From Stutzerimonas chloritidismutans AW-1 (GTDB lineage: Bacteria; Pseudomonadota; Gammaproteobacteria; Pseudomonadales; Pseudomonadaceae): a stretch of 64,000 nt of DNA. Position 1 is the stretch's first letter; every line of letters starts with the position of its first letter. The stretch is from positions 62,001-126,000 of the forward strand of contig NZ_AOFQ01000007.1 of assembly GCF_000495915.1 (NCBI RefSeq), written 5' to 3'. The notes beneath the pieces are model-generated. The model searched no databases. It was given only the letters and a program-made list of their open reading frames with translations, and had not been told where the DNA came from. Positions 1 to 7,477 of this stretch are shown in pieces. The position numbers were made by a program, and so were the translations under genes.

Positions 1-1
1 G

Positions 2-142
2 GAGGCGCTGCCTTTCGTACTGTCCAGCCACGGTGAGGAAGTGCTCACGCAGCGCTTCTACTGGCAGGCCGCCGGTGGTGCACTGATGTGCCTGGCTGGC
101 GCCGTCTGGCTGGCGTCGCAGCTGGGTGTGACGGCCTGGTAA
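2..142 (+). CDS. C-terminal fragment of an unidentified membrane protein
   Basis: Only the last 46 codons are inside the window; the frame is open from base 2 and stops with TAA at 140-142. The visible tail contains the hydrophobic run GGALMCLAGAVWLASQLGV, which looks like one final transmembrane helix ending almost at the C-terminus. The fragment is too short to assign to a family and I do not name a function. It is convergent with the next gene, 10 bp away. Confidence 0.6.
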   Translation, partial: EALPFVLSSHGEEVLTQRFYWQAAGGALMCLAGAVWLASQLGVTAW

Positions 143-152
143 ACCGGCCGGC

Positions 153-836
153 TCAGCGCTTGCGTTTTTCGGCGATCCAGATCGTATGCCGGGTGCCGCG
201 GTTGCCGTGGGCGAACACCTGCACTTCTTCGGCCTTGAAGCCGGCCTTGGCGAGCTTGTCGGAAAAGGCGCGGTCGGCGCTGGCCGACCAGACCGCGAGG
301 ATGCCGGACGGGCGCAACGCGCGGGCGCAGGCGTTGAGGCCGTCAGCCGAGTACAGCCAACTGTTGCTCTTCTGCGTCAGTCCCTCGGGACCGTTGTCGA
401 CGTCCAGCATGATCGCATCGAAGCCCTGGGCTTGATCCCGCAGTAACTCGGCGACGTCCTGGTTCAGCACCCGGGCGCGGGCATCGCGCAGCGGATTGCC
501 GGACTTCTCGCCGAGTGCACCGCGGTTCCACTCGATCACCCCTGGCACCAGTTCGGCGACCAGCACCTCGGCGTCCGGCCCGAGATGGCGCAACGCAGAA
601 GCGAGGGTAAAGCCCATCCCCAACCCACCGATCAATACGCGGGCCTGCGACCGTGCGGCGATCCGTTTGCAGGGAATCTCCGCCAGCGCGTCCTCTGAGC
701 CATGGGTGCGGGTGTTCATCAGCTGATTGCCGTTTCCGCCCTGGATCTTGATGACGAAGTCATCGCCATATTCGAACAGGCACAAGGCGCCGCCAGTGGG
801 AATGGCGGCGGTATCCAAGAGTACGAAGCGTTTCAT
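153..836 (-). CDS. spermidine-synthase-like class I SAM-dependent methyltransferase
   Basis: This 227-residue protein has the Rossmann features of the spermidine synthase/methyltransferase fold. A glycine-rich nucleotide loop (VLIGGLGMGFTLASALR) lies near residue 67, an acidic end of strand 2 (VLVAELVPGVIEWN) follows, and a motif-IV-like FDAIMLDVDNGPEG lies near 140. Related proteins are annotated spermidine synthase-like or SpeE-like, but this one is shorter than true spermidine synthases (about 280-300 residues) and seems to lack their N-terminal beta domain. I therefore call it a methyltransferase-like protein of unknown substrate. It is a single gene, convergent with the fragment at 2-142. 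The start ATG fits the conserved N-terminus MKRFVLLDTA. Confidence 0.75.
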   Translation of the reverse strand: MKRFVLLDTAAIPTGGALCLFEYGDDFVIKIQGGNGNQLMNTRTHGSEDALAEIPCKRIAARSQARVLIGGLGMGFTLASALRHLGPDAEVLVAELVPGVIEWNRGALGEKSGNPLRDARARVLNQDVAELLRDQAQGFDAIMLDVDNGPEGLTQKSNSWLYSADGLNACARALRPSGILAVWSASADRAFSDKLAKAGFKAEEVQVFAHGNRGTRHTIWIAEKRKR

Positions 837-944
837 CGGGGACTCGTTGTAGGCGCGGGCGATAAAAGGCTGGAAGTGTGGCCCATGTGCTCATGACTGG
901 CCAGCGCCAGGGGGCAAGTGCGGGGGGCGATTCAAGGCGGCGAT

Positions 945-961
945 GCGCGCCAGCGGCGCGC
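945..961 (-). terminator. possible GC hairpin after the GGDEF/EAL gene
   Basis: A 7-bp perfect stem (945-951 with 955-961, 3-nt loop) lies just after the stop of the minus-strand gene at 969. No clear U-tract follows on that strand, so terminator function is uncertain. Confidence 0.3.
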
Positions 962-968
962 TGTCGGG

Positions 969-3029
969 CTAGCGCAGCTCGGAATTGACTGCCCGATCGA
1001 ATGGTGTCGACTGGCGCAGCAGCAGGTCGAGATCGCGGGCGGGCAGCGGCTTGCTGTAATAGTAGCCCTGGCCTTCCTGGCAACCTTCGGCGATCAGATA
1101 GGCTTCCTGCTCCGGTGTTTCGACGCCCTCGGCGATCACCGTCATGCCGAGGCTTTTGCCCAGCTGGATGACCGCGCGCACGATGGTCGCGCCCTCGTCC
1201 TGGCCGATGTCCTGGACGAAGCTCTTGTCGATCTTGATCTTGTCCAGCGGCAGGCTCTTGAGATAACTCAGCGAGGAGTAACCGGTACCGAAATCGTCGA
1301 TCGCGATCAGCGCGCCGGAGCGCCGCAGGCTGTGCAGGTTGTGCGCTGCCGCGTCGATGTCTTCCATCAGCCCCGTCTCGGTCACCTCCAGTTCGAGGGT
1401 TTCGGCCGGCAACTGGTGCTTCTGCAGCAGCTCGCCGATCATTTGCGGTAGCTGCGGGTGGCGCAGTTGTACGGTGGAAAGATTCACCGCAACGCGCAGA
1501 CCGGTGTAGCCCTCGGCATGCCACTGCCGCAGCTGGCTGCAGGCCTGATCAAGCACCCATTTGCCGATCTCGATGATGCTGCCGTTCTGCTCCGCCAGCG
1601 GGATGAACAGATCCGGTGGGACCAGCTTGCCCTGGGGGTGTTTCCAGCGGATCAGTGCCTCGACGCCGGTGATGCGGTTCTGGCGGTAGTCGACCTGGGG
1701 CTGGTAGACCAGATGGAACTCGTTGCGCTTGAGCGCTTCGCTGAGATCCTTTTCCAGCTCCCGACGGGCGCGCATCTCGCTATCGATGCTGGCGACATAG
1801 AACTGGTAGCGGTTGCGCGAGCGGCTCTTTGCCAGCGTCATGGTCTGCTCGGCCTTTTGCAGCAGCTTTTCGGTATTGTCGCCATCTTCTGGGTACAGCG
1901 TGATGCCGATGGTGGCGCGCAACCGAATCGGGTCGCCGTCGAACTCGATCGGGGTTTCCAGATCGTCCAGCAGCGCCTGGGCCAACTCGGCGGCATCGTA
2001 GGGCTGCTCGATGCCGCTGAGTACGAGGACGAACTGATCGCCGCCCAGTCGTGCCAGCGCACCGAGACGGCCAGCGGAGCCGCGCAGGCGGTCTGCCAGG
2101 GCCTTGAGCAGGCAGTCGCCGGCCTGATAGCTGTACTGCTCGTTTACACCCTTGAAGTCGTCAAGCCCAAGACAAAGCACTGCGACGCGCCGCTGCATGC
2201 GTCGAGCCTCGTCGAGAATGTGGTCGAGCTGACTTTGCAGCTGCTGCCGGTTCGGCAGACCGGTCAGGGAGTCGTACTGGGTCATGCGATACAGGCTGCT
2301 TTCAGCCTCCTGACGCAGGTGCATGTTGTGCTCGATAGAGGCGAGCAAGCCGTTGGCCGTTTCCACCCACAGGCCTAGCTCGTTGCGCTCATGCCCACGG
2401 ATCATCGGCAACTTGTGCTCGCCGGGCCGGTCGGGGTTGATCCGCGCCAGATGCTCGATGAGCTTGGTCAACGGACGGGTCAGCAGCCACTGGTAGATCA
2501 GGAAGAGCACGAAGCCCAGCGTCAGCGCACGCAGGATGCCGACAATGAAGATCACGATGGAGTCGTTGATGAATTCCTGGCCGTATTTGGCGGTGTCCAG
2601 GGTTATGCGCAGCTCGCCGTAATATTCGTTGTACGGCGGTTTGCCGATCAGCGGAATCGAGAACTGTCGGTCGCGGTGGAGAATCGGATCGGTCAGCCAG
2701 CGTGTCGGCAGGTCGATAGGTGGTCTGATCTTCAGCGCCAGCATGCCGTCGTCCGGATGGCCGATGGATGCCATGCGAATCGATTCGTGCTGGAAGAGCC
2801 CCTCCATAACCTGGGCGCCCATCTCGCGGTCGAGGCTGTAGATCGCCTGAGTGGATGGGTCGCGGGTCATGCGCAGGATGCGTTGGGCATCGGCTTCGAT
2901 CAACTGGCGTGTCTTGTAGGCACCGAAGATGATCTGTGCGCAGCTGAGCACCAGCCCTACCGCAAGCGCCGATAGCAGGACTACACGCAGGAGCTTACGC
3001 GACAGGCTATTGCGCATTTCCAGCTTCAA
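969..3029 (-). CDS. membrane GGDEF/EAL protein with degenerate GGDEF, likely c-di-GMP phosphodiesterase
   Basis: 686 residues. TM helix 1 is at about 13-35, a periplasmic sensor region of about 120 residues follows, and TM helix 2 is at about 157-180. A HAMP-like linker leads to a GGDEF domain (YDSLTGLPNR near 252) and an EAL domain (EAL at 457-459; LEVTETG, DDFGTGYSSL at 578-587 and AEGVETPEQ present). The diguanylate cyclase signature reads GGDQF at 329-333: Glu to Gln in the catalytic motif. The EAL metal-binding motifs look intact. I infer c-di-GMP hydrolysis with the GGDEF domain acting as a GTP-sensing or structural module. The start is TTG at 3027-3029, preceded by AAAGGA at good spacing; an internal ATG four codons later has no comparable ribosome site. 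Confidence 0.88.
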   Translation of the reverse strand: MKLEMRNSLSRKLLRVVLLSALAVGLVLSCAQIIFGAYKTRQLIEADAQRILRMTRDPSTQAIYSLDREMGAQVMEGLFQHESIRMASIGHPDDGMLALKIRPPIDLPTRWLTDPILHRDRQFSIPLIGKPPYNEYYGELRITLDTAKYGQEFINDSIVIFIVGILRALTLGFVLFLIYQWLLTRPLTKLIEHLARINPDRPGEHKLPMIRGHERNELGLWVETANGLLASIEHNMHLRQEAESSLYRMTQYDSLTGLPNRQQLQSQLDHILDEARRMQRRVAVLCLGLDDFKGVNEQYSYQAGDCLLKALADRLRGSAGRLGALARLGGDQFVLVLSGIEQPYDAAELAQALLDDLETPIEFDGDPIRLRATIGITLYPEDGDNTEKLLQKAEQTMTLAKSRSRNRYQFYVASIDSEMRARRELEKDLSEALKRNEFHLVYQPQVDYRQNRITGVEALIRWKHPQGKLVPPDLFIPLAEQNGSIIEIGKWVLDQACSQLRQWHAEGYTGLRVAVNLSTVQLRHPQLPQMIGELLQKHQLPAETLELEVTETGLMEDIDAAAHNLHSLRRSGALIAIDDFGTGYSSLSYLKSLPLDKIKIDKSFVQDIGQDEGATIVRAVIQLGKSLGMTVIAEGVETPEQEAYLIAEGCQEGQGYYYSKPLPARDLDLLLRQSTPFDRAVNSELR

Positions 3030-3267
3030 ATGAAGGTCCTTTTCCGTGCCGACGCTCGGTTGCGGAAGTATTGTTAGTCATTCGGCAATCGTCAAAGGCA
3101 ATTAAACCAGTAAGTCAGCAAGCTCCGACTGTGCCGGCAGTACGTCTTAGGATGCAAGCCCAAAGGCGTAATCCTAAGGAAACATTGCACGTCGATTACC
3201 GATACCGTAAGGCGACTTTTTTCCGGGCTGCAAATGTATAGCGGCAGGCGACACCGAACCCTTAAAT

Positions 3268-3298
3268 GAAAATGCCCGCAACAAGTGCGGGCATTTTC
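3268..3298 (-). terminator. rho-independent terminator of sodB, possibly bidirectional
   Basis: A 13-bp perfect stem (3268-3280 with 3286-3298) and a 5-nt loop. The outer stem is A/T-rich, so transcripts from either strand end the hairpin in a U-rich run. It lies 17 bp after the sodB stop. The rest of 3030-3314 shows no gene I can support. Confidence 0.85.
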
Positions 3299-3314
3299 GT
3301 TAGCGCTGGGTGGC

Positions 3315-3896
3315 TCAGCCGGCGAAGTTCTTCGCGACGAATTCCCAATTGACCAGGTTCCAGAACGCTTCGACGAACTTCGGACGAGCGTTGCGGTAGT
3401 CGATGTAGTAGGCGTGTTCCCAGACGTCACAGGTCAGCAGTGGCTTGTCACCCGCGGTCATCGGGTTGCCGGCACCGATGGTGCTTGCCAGGCCGAGGCT
3501 GCCGTCGGACTTCTTCACCAGCCAGGCCCAGCCGGAGCCGAAGGTGCCGATGGCGGTCTTGGTGAACTCTTCCTTGAACTTGTCGAACGAGCCGAAGGAA
3601 GCGTTGATGGCATCGGCCAGCGCGCCAGTCGGCTGACCACCGGCGTTCGGCGCCAGGCAGTTCCAGAAAAAGGTGTGGTTCCAGACCTGAGCGGCATTGT
3701 TGAAGATGCCACCGGAAGAGGTCTTGATGATGCTTTCCAGATCCTTGCCTTCGAACTCGGTGCCCGGGATCAGGTTGTTCAGATTGGTCACGTAAGCAGC
3801 GTGGTGCTTGTCGTGGTGAAACTCGAGCGTCTCGGCGGACATGTGCGGCTCGAGAGCGTTCTTTTCGTACGGCAGCGGCGGCAATTCGAAAGCCAT
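3315..3896 (-). CDS. sodB: iron superoxide dismutase SodB
   Basis: 193 residues, the normal length for cytoplasmic Fe-SOD, which dismutates superoxide to oxygen and peroxide. The metal ligands are visible: His27 (LEFHHDKHH), His74 (VWNHTFFW), Asp157 and His161 (CDVWEHAYY). Gln70 in [10 protein letters not shown] is the Fe-type position; Mn enzymes usually carry their Gln elsewhere. The ATG has GGAGATAC just upstream. The gene is monocistronic, with a strong terminator after its stop. In pseudomonads sodB is controlled by iron through Fur and small RNAs; I did not find a convincing Fur box by eye. Confidence 0.97.
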   Translation of the reverse strand: MAFELPPLPYEKNALEPHMSAETLEFHHDKHHAAYVTNLNNLIPGTEFEGKDLESIIKTSSGGIFNNAAQVWNHTFFWNCLAPNAGGQPTGALADAINASFGSFDKFKEEFTKTAIGTFGSGWAWLVKKSDGSLGLASTIGAGNPMTAGDKPLLTCDVWEHAYYIDYRNARPKFVEAFWNLVNWEFVAKNFAG

Positions 3897-4296
3897 GATG
3901 TATCTCCTACTCAGGTGTCGAGGATTGATGCGGCCAGCTGGAAGGAGCGTGCGAGGCGTGCCGGCGATACCGGTGAGCAGGAGCGAATGTGCGTCCCGCC
4001 CTGACCTCTGTCGTTCCCTTCGCTCGCTACATGCTTGCGCAATCTCTGGCCGTTCACGGTCGGCCGAACAGACAGACTGAAGCCTTCCGCTTCATGTCTG
4101 CGAGCCAGCGATCATAGCACCCGACCTGCGGCAAAACCACGCGGCAACTGTATGGAATATAGGTTCCAGAGGGGTTGGCGAGGCGAAGCAGCGGATGCAA
4201 ACAACTGGCTGCGCCTTGCGTGGACCGCGCCGTCGGGCCGGGCGTTCCTTGCGACCTGCAAAAATGGCGCGCGGCCGGTTGTCGCGCGCTAGGGCG
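3897..4296. other. gene-free stretch upstream of sodB
   Basis: 400 bp between the sodB start and the argO stop. The overlapping open frames here have neither family resemblance nor ribosome sites. It should contain the sodB promoter, but I could not place it. Confidence 0.4.
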
Positions 4297-4905
4297 TCAG
4301 CTGGCGAATGCGAGCTGTGCGGCAATCGCGAACATCATGGCGGCGACGCCGAGGTCGATCAGACGCCAGGTCAGCGGGCGGGCCAGCCAGGGTGCAAGCC
4401 AGGCGCCACCGAGCGCAAGGGTCATGAACCACAGGGTCGATGCACTGGCAGCGCCCAGTGTGTAGGCGCCTGGCTCGGGCTGCTGTGCGCCGAGTGAGCC
4501 GATCAGTACCACTGTATCGAGATAGACGTGCGGATTGAGCAACGTCACCGCCAGCGCGGCCAACAGCACCGCACGCAGTGGTCGCGGCTGCGCATCAGCG
4601 CTGCGCAGGCTCTGTGGCTTGAACGCGCGACGCAGCGCCAGGGTGCCGTACCAGAGCAGGAAGGCGACGCCGCCCCAGCGAGTGATCTCCAGCAGTAGCG
4701 GGTTGTCCGCCAGCACTGCTGCCAGCCCGAAGACGCCGACGCTGACCAACAGTACGTCACAGAGGATGCACAGCGCCGCCACTGGCAGATGGTGCTCCCG
4801 GCGCAGGCTTTGCGCGAGCACGAACGCATTCTGCGCGCCGATCGCCATGATCAGCCCCGCCGCGACCAGAAGGCCGTTGATATAGCTTTGCCAGATTGCA
4901 TTCAT
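4297..4905 (-). CDS. argO: LysE/ArgO-type basic amino acid exporter
   Basis: A 202-residue LysE-superfamily membrane protein with about six hydrophobic helices. The family signature is in helix 1 (GLIMAIGAQNAFVLAQSLRR), and LLNPHVYLDTVVLIGS in the middle is the conserved ArgO/LysE loop. Members export arginine or lysine, and toxic analogues such as canavanine, across the inner membrane. It is divergent from an ArgP-like LysR regulator 90 bp away, the standard exporter/regulator pair, which supports ArgO over a generic RhtB exporter. Start ATG at 4903-4905. Confidence 0.9.
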   Translation of the reverse strand: MNAIWQSYINGLLVAAGLIMAIGAQNAFVLAQSLRREHHLPVAALCILCDVLLVSVGVFGLAAVLADNPLLLEITRWGGVAFLLWYGTLALRRAFKPQSLRSADAQPRPLRAVLLAALAVTLLNPHVYLDTVVLIGSLGAQQPEPGAYTLGAASASTLWFMTLALGGAWLAPWLARPLTWRLIDLGVAAMMFAIAAQLAFAS

Positions 4906-4995
4906 GCCGCACGCCTCGTCTGATTTACTGGTGAGTCTGGGCAGCGGGGCGTTATAAGAGAAACAAATTCTCTTCAGGGTGCATTAGGAATACTG
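4906..4995. promoter_or_regulatory. divergent argO/argP control region
   Basis: A 90-bp intergenic region between the exporter and its presumed LysR activator. It contains an A/T-rich patch with a small inverted repeat (GAGAA/TTCTC around 4959-4974), which would suit a LysR-type binding site. The exact operator is not resolved by eye. Confidence 0.4.
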
Positions 4996-5886
4996 ATGTT
5001 CGATTACAAATTACTCGCGGCGCTTGCGGCGGTTGTCGAGCAGGCAGGTTTCGAACGAGCCGCGCAGGCGTTGGGGCTTTCGCAATCGGCCATATCCCAG
5101 CGGATCAAATTACTCGAGGCGCGCGTCGGCCAGCCGGTGCTGCTGCGCGATACGCCGCCCCGGCCGACCGAGCTGGGTCAACGATTGCTCAACCATGTGC
5201 AGCAGGTGCGCTTGCTCGAGCGGGACCTGCAAGGGCAGGTCCCGGCGCTGGACGAAAATCGCCTGCCCGAGCGATTGCGTATTGCCCTGAATGCCGACAG
5301 CCTGGCGACCTGGTGGGCGGGCGCGGTGGCGTCGTTCTGCGCCGAGCATCGGGTGCTGCTCGATCATGTGGTGGAAGACCAGGCGGTCGGGCTCAAGCGC
5401 ATGCGCGCTGGCGAGGTCGCAGCCTGCGTGTGCGCGGCGGAACGGCCGCTGGCAGGTGCGCGCAGTCAGTTTCTTGGGGCGATGCGCTATCGCGCGCTGG
5501 CCAGTCCGGTCTTTGTCAGTCGGCATTTCCAGCGACCGGCAGCCGCTGCGGATCTGGCTCGGGTGCCTGCCGTGGTCTTCGGCCCGGATGACCAGCTGCA
5601 ACACCGCTACATGGCAGCAGTCGGCGGGGGAGAGGCGTTCGTCCATCACCTCTGCCCGTCGTCCGAAGGTTTCGTACGCCTGCTGCAGAGCGGGCTTGGC
5701 TGGGGGTTGGTGCCGGAGTTACAGGTGCGCGGCGAACTTGCGCGCGGGGAATTGGTCGATGTGCTGTCCGGACCGCCGATCGACGTGCCTTTGTATTGGC
5801 ATCACTGGCGTAATGGCGGGCAATTGCTCGACGAGCTGACCCGGCATCTGGTGCGTTGCGCCAGCGACTGGTTACTGGTTGATTGA
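4996..5886 (+). CDS. argP: LysR-family regulator ArgP/LysG
   Basis: 296 residues. An N-terminal winged helix-turn-helix (GFERAAQALGLSQSAISQRI at about 18-37, then KLLEARVGQPVLLRDTPPRPTELG) is followed by a type-2 periplasmic-binding-like effector domain. The HTH and linker match the ArgP/LysG/IciA branch, which senses lysine and arginine and activates the divergent exporter. Location opposite argO supports the call. The start ATG at 4996 directly precedes the conserved FDYKLLAAL. Confidence 0.92.
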   Translation: MFDYKLLAALAAVVEQAGFERAAQALGLSQSAISQRIKLLEARVGQPVLLRDTPPRPTELGQRLLNHVQQVRLLERDLQGQVPALDENRLPERLRIALNADSLATWWAGAVASFCAEHRVLLDHVVEDQAVGLKRMRAGEVAACVCAAERPLAGARSQFLGAMRYRALASPVFVSRHFQRPAAAADLARVPAVVFGPDDQLQHRYMAAVGGGEAFVHHLCPSSEGFVRLLQSGLGWGLVPELQVRGELARGELVDVLSGPPIDVPLYWHHWRNGGQLLDELTRHLVRCASDWLLVD

Positions 5887-5890
5887 GCGC

Positions 5891-6157
5891 TCAGGCGAGT
5901 ACGCGCTGGCCTCGGTAAATGCGTACCGTGGCGCCGCTGCTGGCCGCGCGTGGTGGAGGTGGTGCCGGCAACCGATCACTGAACGCGGCGAGCTGGCGTC
6001 CGAGTTCGCGGGTCAGCTCATCGTTGGAGTTCATGCACCCGGCAAGCATTGCCGTAACCGCATCCGGTTGGTCGAGATGGATGTCGAGTTGCTGCTCATC
6101 GCGAAGTCTGCGTCGCAGGCTGCGCATGCAGTCGATAACCGCCTTGTTCAGCTCCAT
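5891..6157 (-). CDS. small conserved protein of unknown function (88 residues)
   Basis: The start is ATG at 6155-6157 with GAGGAA about 7 bases upstream; the frame continues 12 codons further 5' but that extension has no ribosome site. The protein is charged and helical at the N-terminus (MELNKAVIDCMRSLRRRLRD), followed by a short region with LTRELGRQLAAFSDRL, then a proline-rich linker and a basic tail. There is no signal peptide, membrane segment or metal motif. It is convergent with argP, 4 bp apart. I do not recognise the family. Confidence 0.6.
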   Translation of the reverse strand: MELNKAVIDCMRSLRRRLRDEQQLDIHLDQPDAVTAMLAGCMNSNDELTRELGRQLAAFSDRLPAPPPPRAASSGATVRIYRGQRVLA

Positions 6158-6516
6158 GCTGTGTTCCTCGTGAATTGCCCTAAGGCCCAACATCCCTGTC
6201 GGAAGTGTCTATCCGCTGGCAAGAGAGACAGAGCAAGTGGCGTACCAATTTCCGGCGTTGCTGCGCGGTTTTTGCATCTGGCAGGCGAAGCGCCCGGCTG
6301 GCGAGGCCTGCAGACTGCCCGTAGGCGATGGTCACCGCTGTGGTGCCTGTTCGCGGGGCTGCCGAGTGCGCCATTCGATGCACCGTGATGCGTATCACAA
6401 GCGGCGCACTGCTCTACCACGGTGCATCTGCTCCACCGGCGCGCCGTCACTGATGGGCACGCCCTGAATCGTTATACTGCGCGCTGTATTTCGCACCGCG
6501 CCATTGAAGGTACCCC
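6158..6516. other. divergent intergenic region
   Basis: 359 bp between two genes transcribed away from each other. It must hold both promoters; a TTATACT run near 6471-6477 could be a -10 element for the gene at 6517. No RNA gene or repeat recognised. Confidence 0.35.
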
Positions 6517-7422
6517 ATGCGCAACGATGCTCACGACGAACTGGACAACATTCCCAGCCTGACCGCAGGCCGTGACCGCGTGGAGCCCTATCCGGCGCCG
6601 GATCTCGAGCCGATCCGCAGAACCGCCGATGAGCCTGTGGATGACGGGCGCTCCCGCCAGAAACGTCGCCCTGCAAGCACTGCTGGCAAGGTGAGTACGG
6701 CGCCGCTGTGGGTCATGGTGCTGGCCTTGCTCCTCAGCCTTGGCGCGCTCGGTTGGTGGAGTTATCAGAAGATCGCCATGCTGGAAATGCAGCTGGTCGC
6801 CACCCAGGAAAGCTTCGCGCGTATCAGTGAGGATGCCGCCGGACGACTGCAGGACATCAGCGGGAAAGTCGTTGCGACCGAGTCCAATGTGACTACGGAA
6901 AGCGAGGCGGTGAAACTGCGCATCAAGCAGCTTGAGCAACAGGCCATCGATCTTGACCGCAAGCAGCAGGCCTTTGCTACCGAACAGCAGAGTCTGACTG
7001 GCAAACAGGGCAATCAGGATCGACGCATGGACGAGCAGGGCAAGCGCCTCGAGCAGCTGGGTGCCGACCTGCAGGCTCAGCAGGGGAGTACTGCGACACT
7101 GGCAGAGAGCGTCAAGGCGTTGGGCAGCGAGCAGGCGTCACTCAAAACGACCCTGGACGAGCAGGGCAAGCTGGCCGGACGGGTCGACAGCTTGAGCAAG
7201 GACATCGCGGCGCTGAAGCAGGGCGGTAACCAGAGTCAGGCGATCAGCCGGCTGGAGCAGGACATCCTGGTGCTGCGCAGTGAGCTGGACAATCGGCCGG
7301 CGCCCGCGCCAAACGCGATCAACACCGCCGAGTTCGACTCCTTCCGGGCTCAGGTCACCCGCACCATCAATTCCATGCAGGGGCAGATCGCCAATCTGCA
7401 AGGTCAGCTCGACGGACGTTAA
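6517..7422 (+). CDS. membrane-anchored coiled-coil protein
   Basis: 301 residues. A disordered, charged cytoplasmic N-terminus of about 60 residues precedes a single TM helix at about 63-84 (LWVMVLALLLSLGALGWWSY). A long heptad-rich, Gln/Glu/Lys/Ala-rich coiled coil fills about 85-260, and a short C-terminal helix contains FDSFRAQVTRTINSMQGQI. The topology is type II, with the coiled coil in the periplasm. Similar proteins occur across Pseudomonas and are often labelled ATPase or DNA-repair ATPase because of coiled-coil similarity, but there are no Walker motifs here, so I reject that label. Function unknown; a cell-envelope scaffold is a guess. Ribosome site GAAGG before the ATG. Confidence 0.75.
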   Translation: MRNDAHDELDNIPSLTAGRDRVEPYPAPDLEPIRRTADEPVDDGRSRQKRRPASTAGKVSTAPLWVMVLALLLSLGALGWWSYQKIAMLEMQLVATQESFARISEDAAGRLQDISGKVVATESNVTTESEAVKLRIKQLEQQAIDLDRKQQAFATEQQSLTGKQGNQDRRMDEQGKRLEQLGADLQAQQGSTATLAESVKALGSEQASLKTTLDEQGKLAGRVDSLSKDIAALKQGGNQSQAISRLEQDILVLRSELDNRPAPAPNAINTAEFDSFRAQVTRTINSMQGQIANLQGQLDGR

Positions 7423-7432
7423 CCGCGTAAGA

Positions 7433-7459
7433 GCCGCCGCGCGTATTCGCGACGGCGGC
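7433..7459 (+). terminator. hairpin after the coiled-coil gene
   Basis: A strong GC stem (7433-7443 with 7448-7459, one bulged base, TATT loop) begins 10 bp after the stop. It is followed by CCTTTG, a weak T-run. It lies between convergent genes, so it may serve both strands. Confidence 0.6.
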
Positions 7460-7477
7460 CTTTGCGCTCTACGAACC

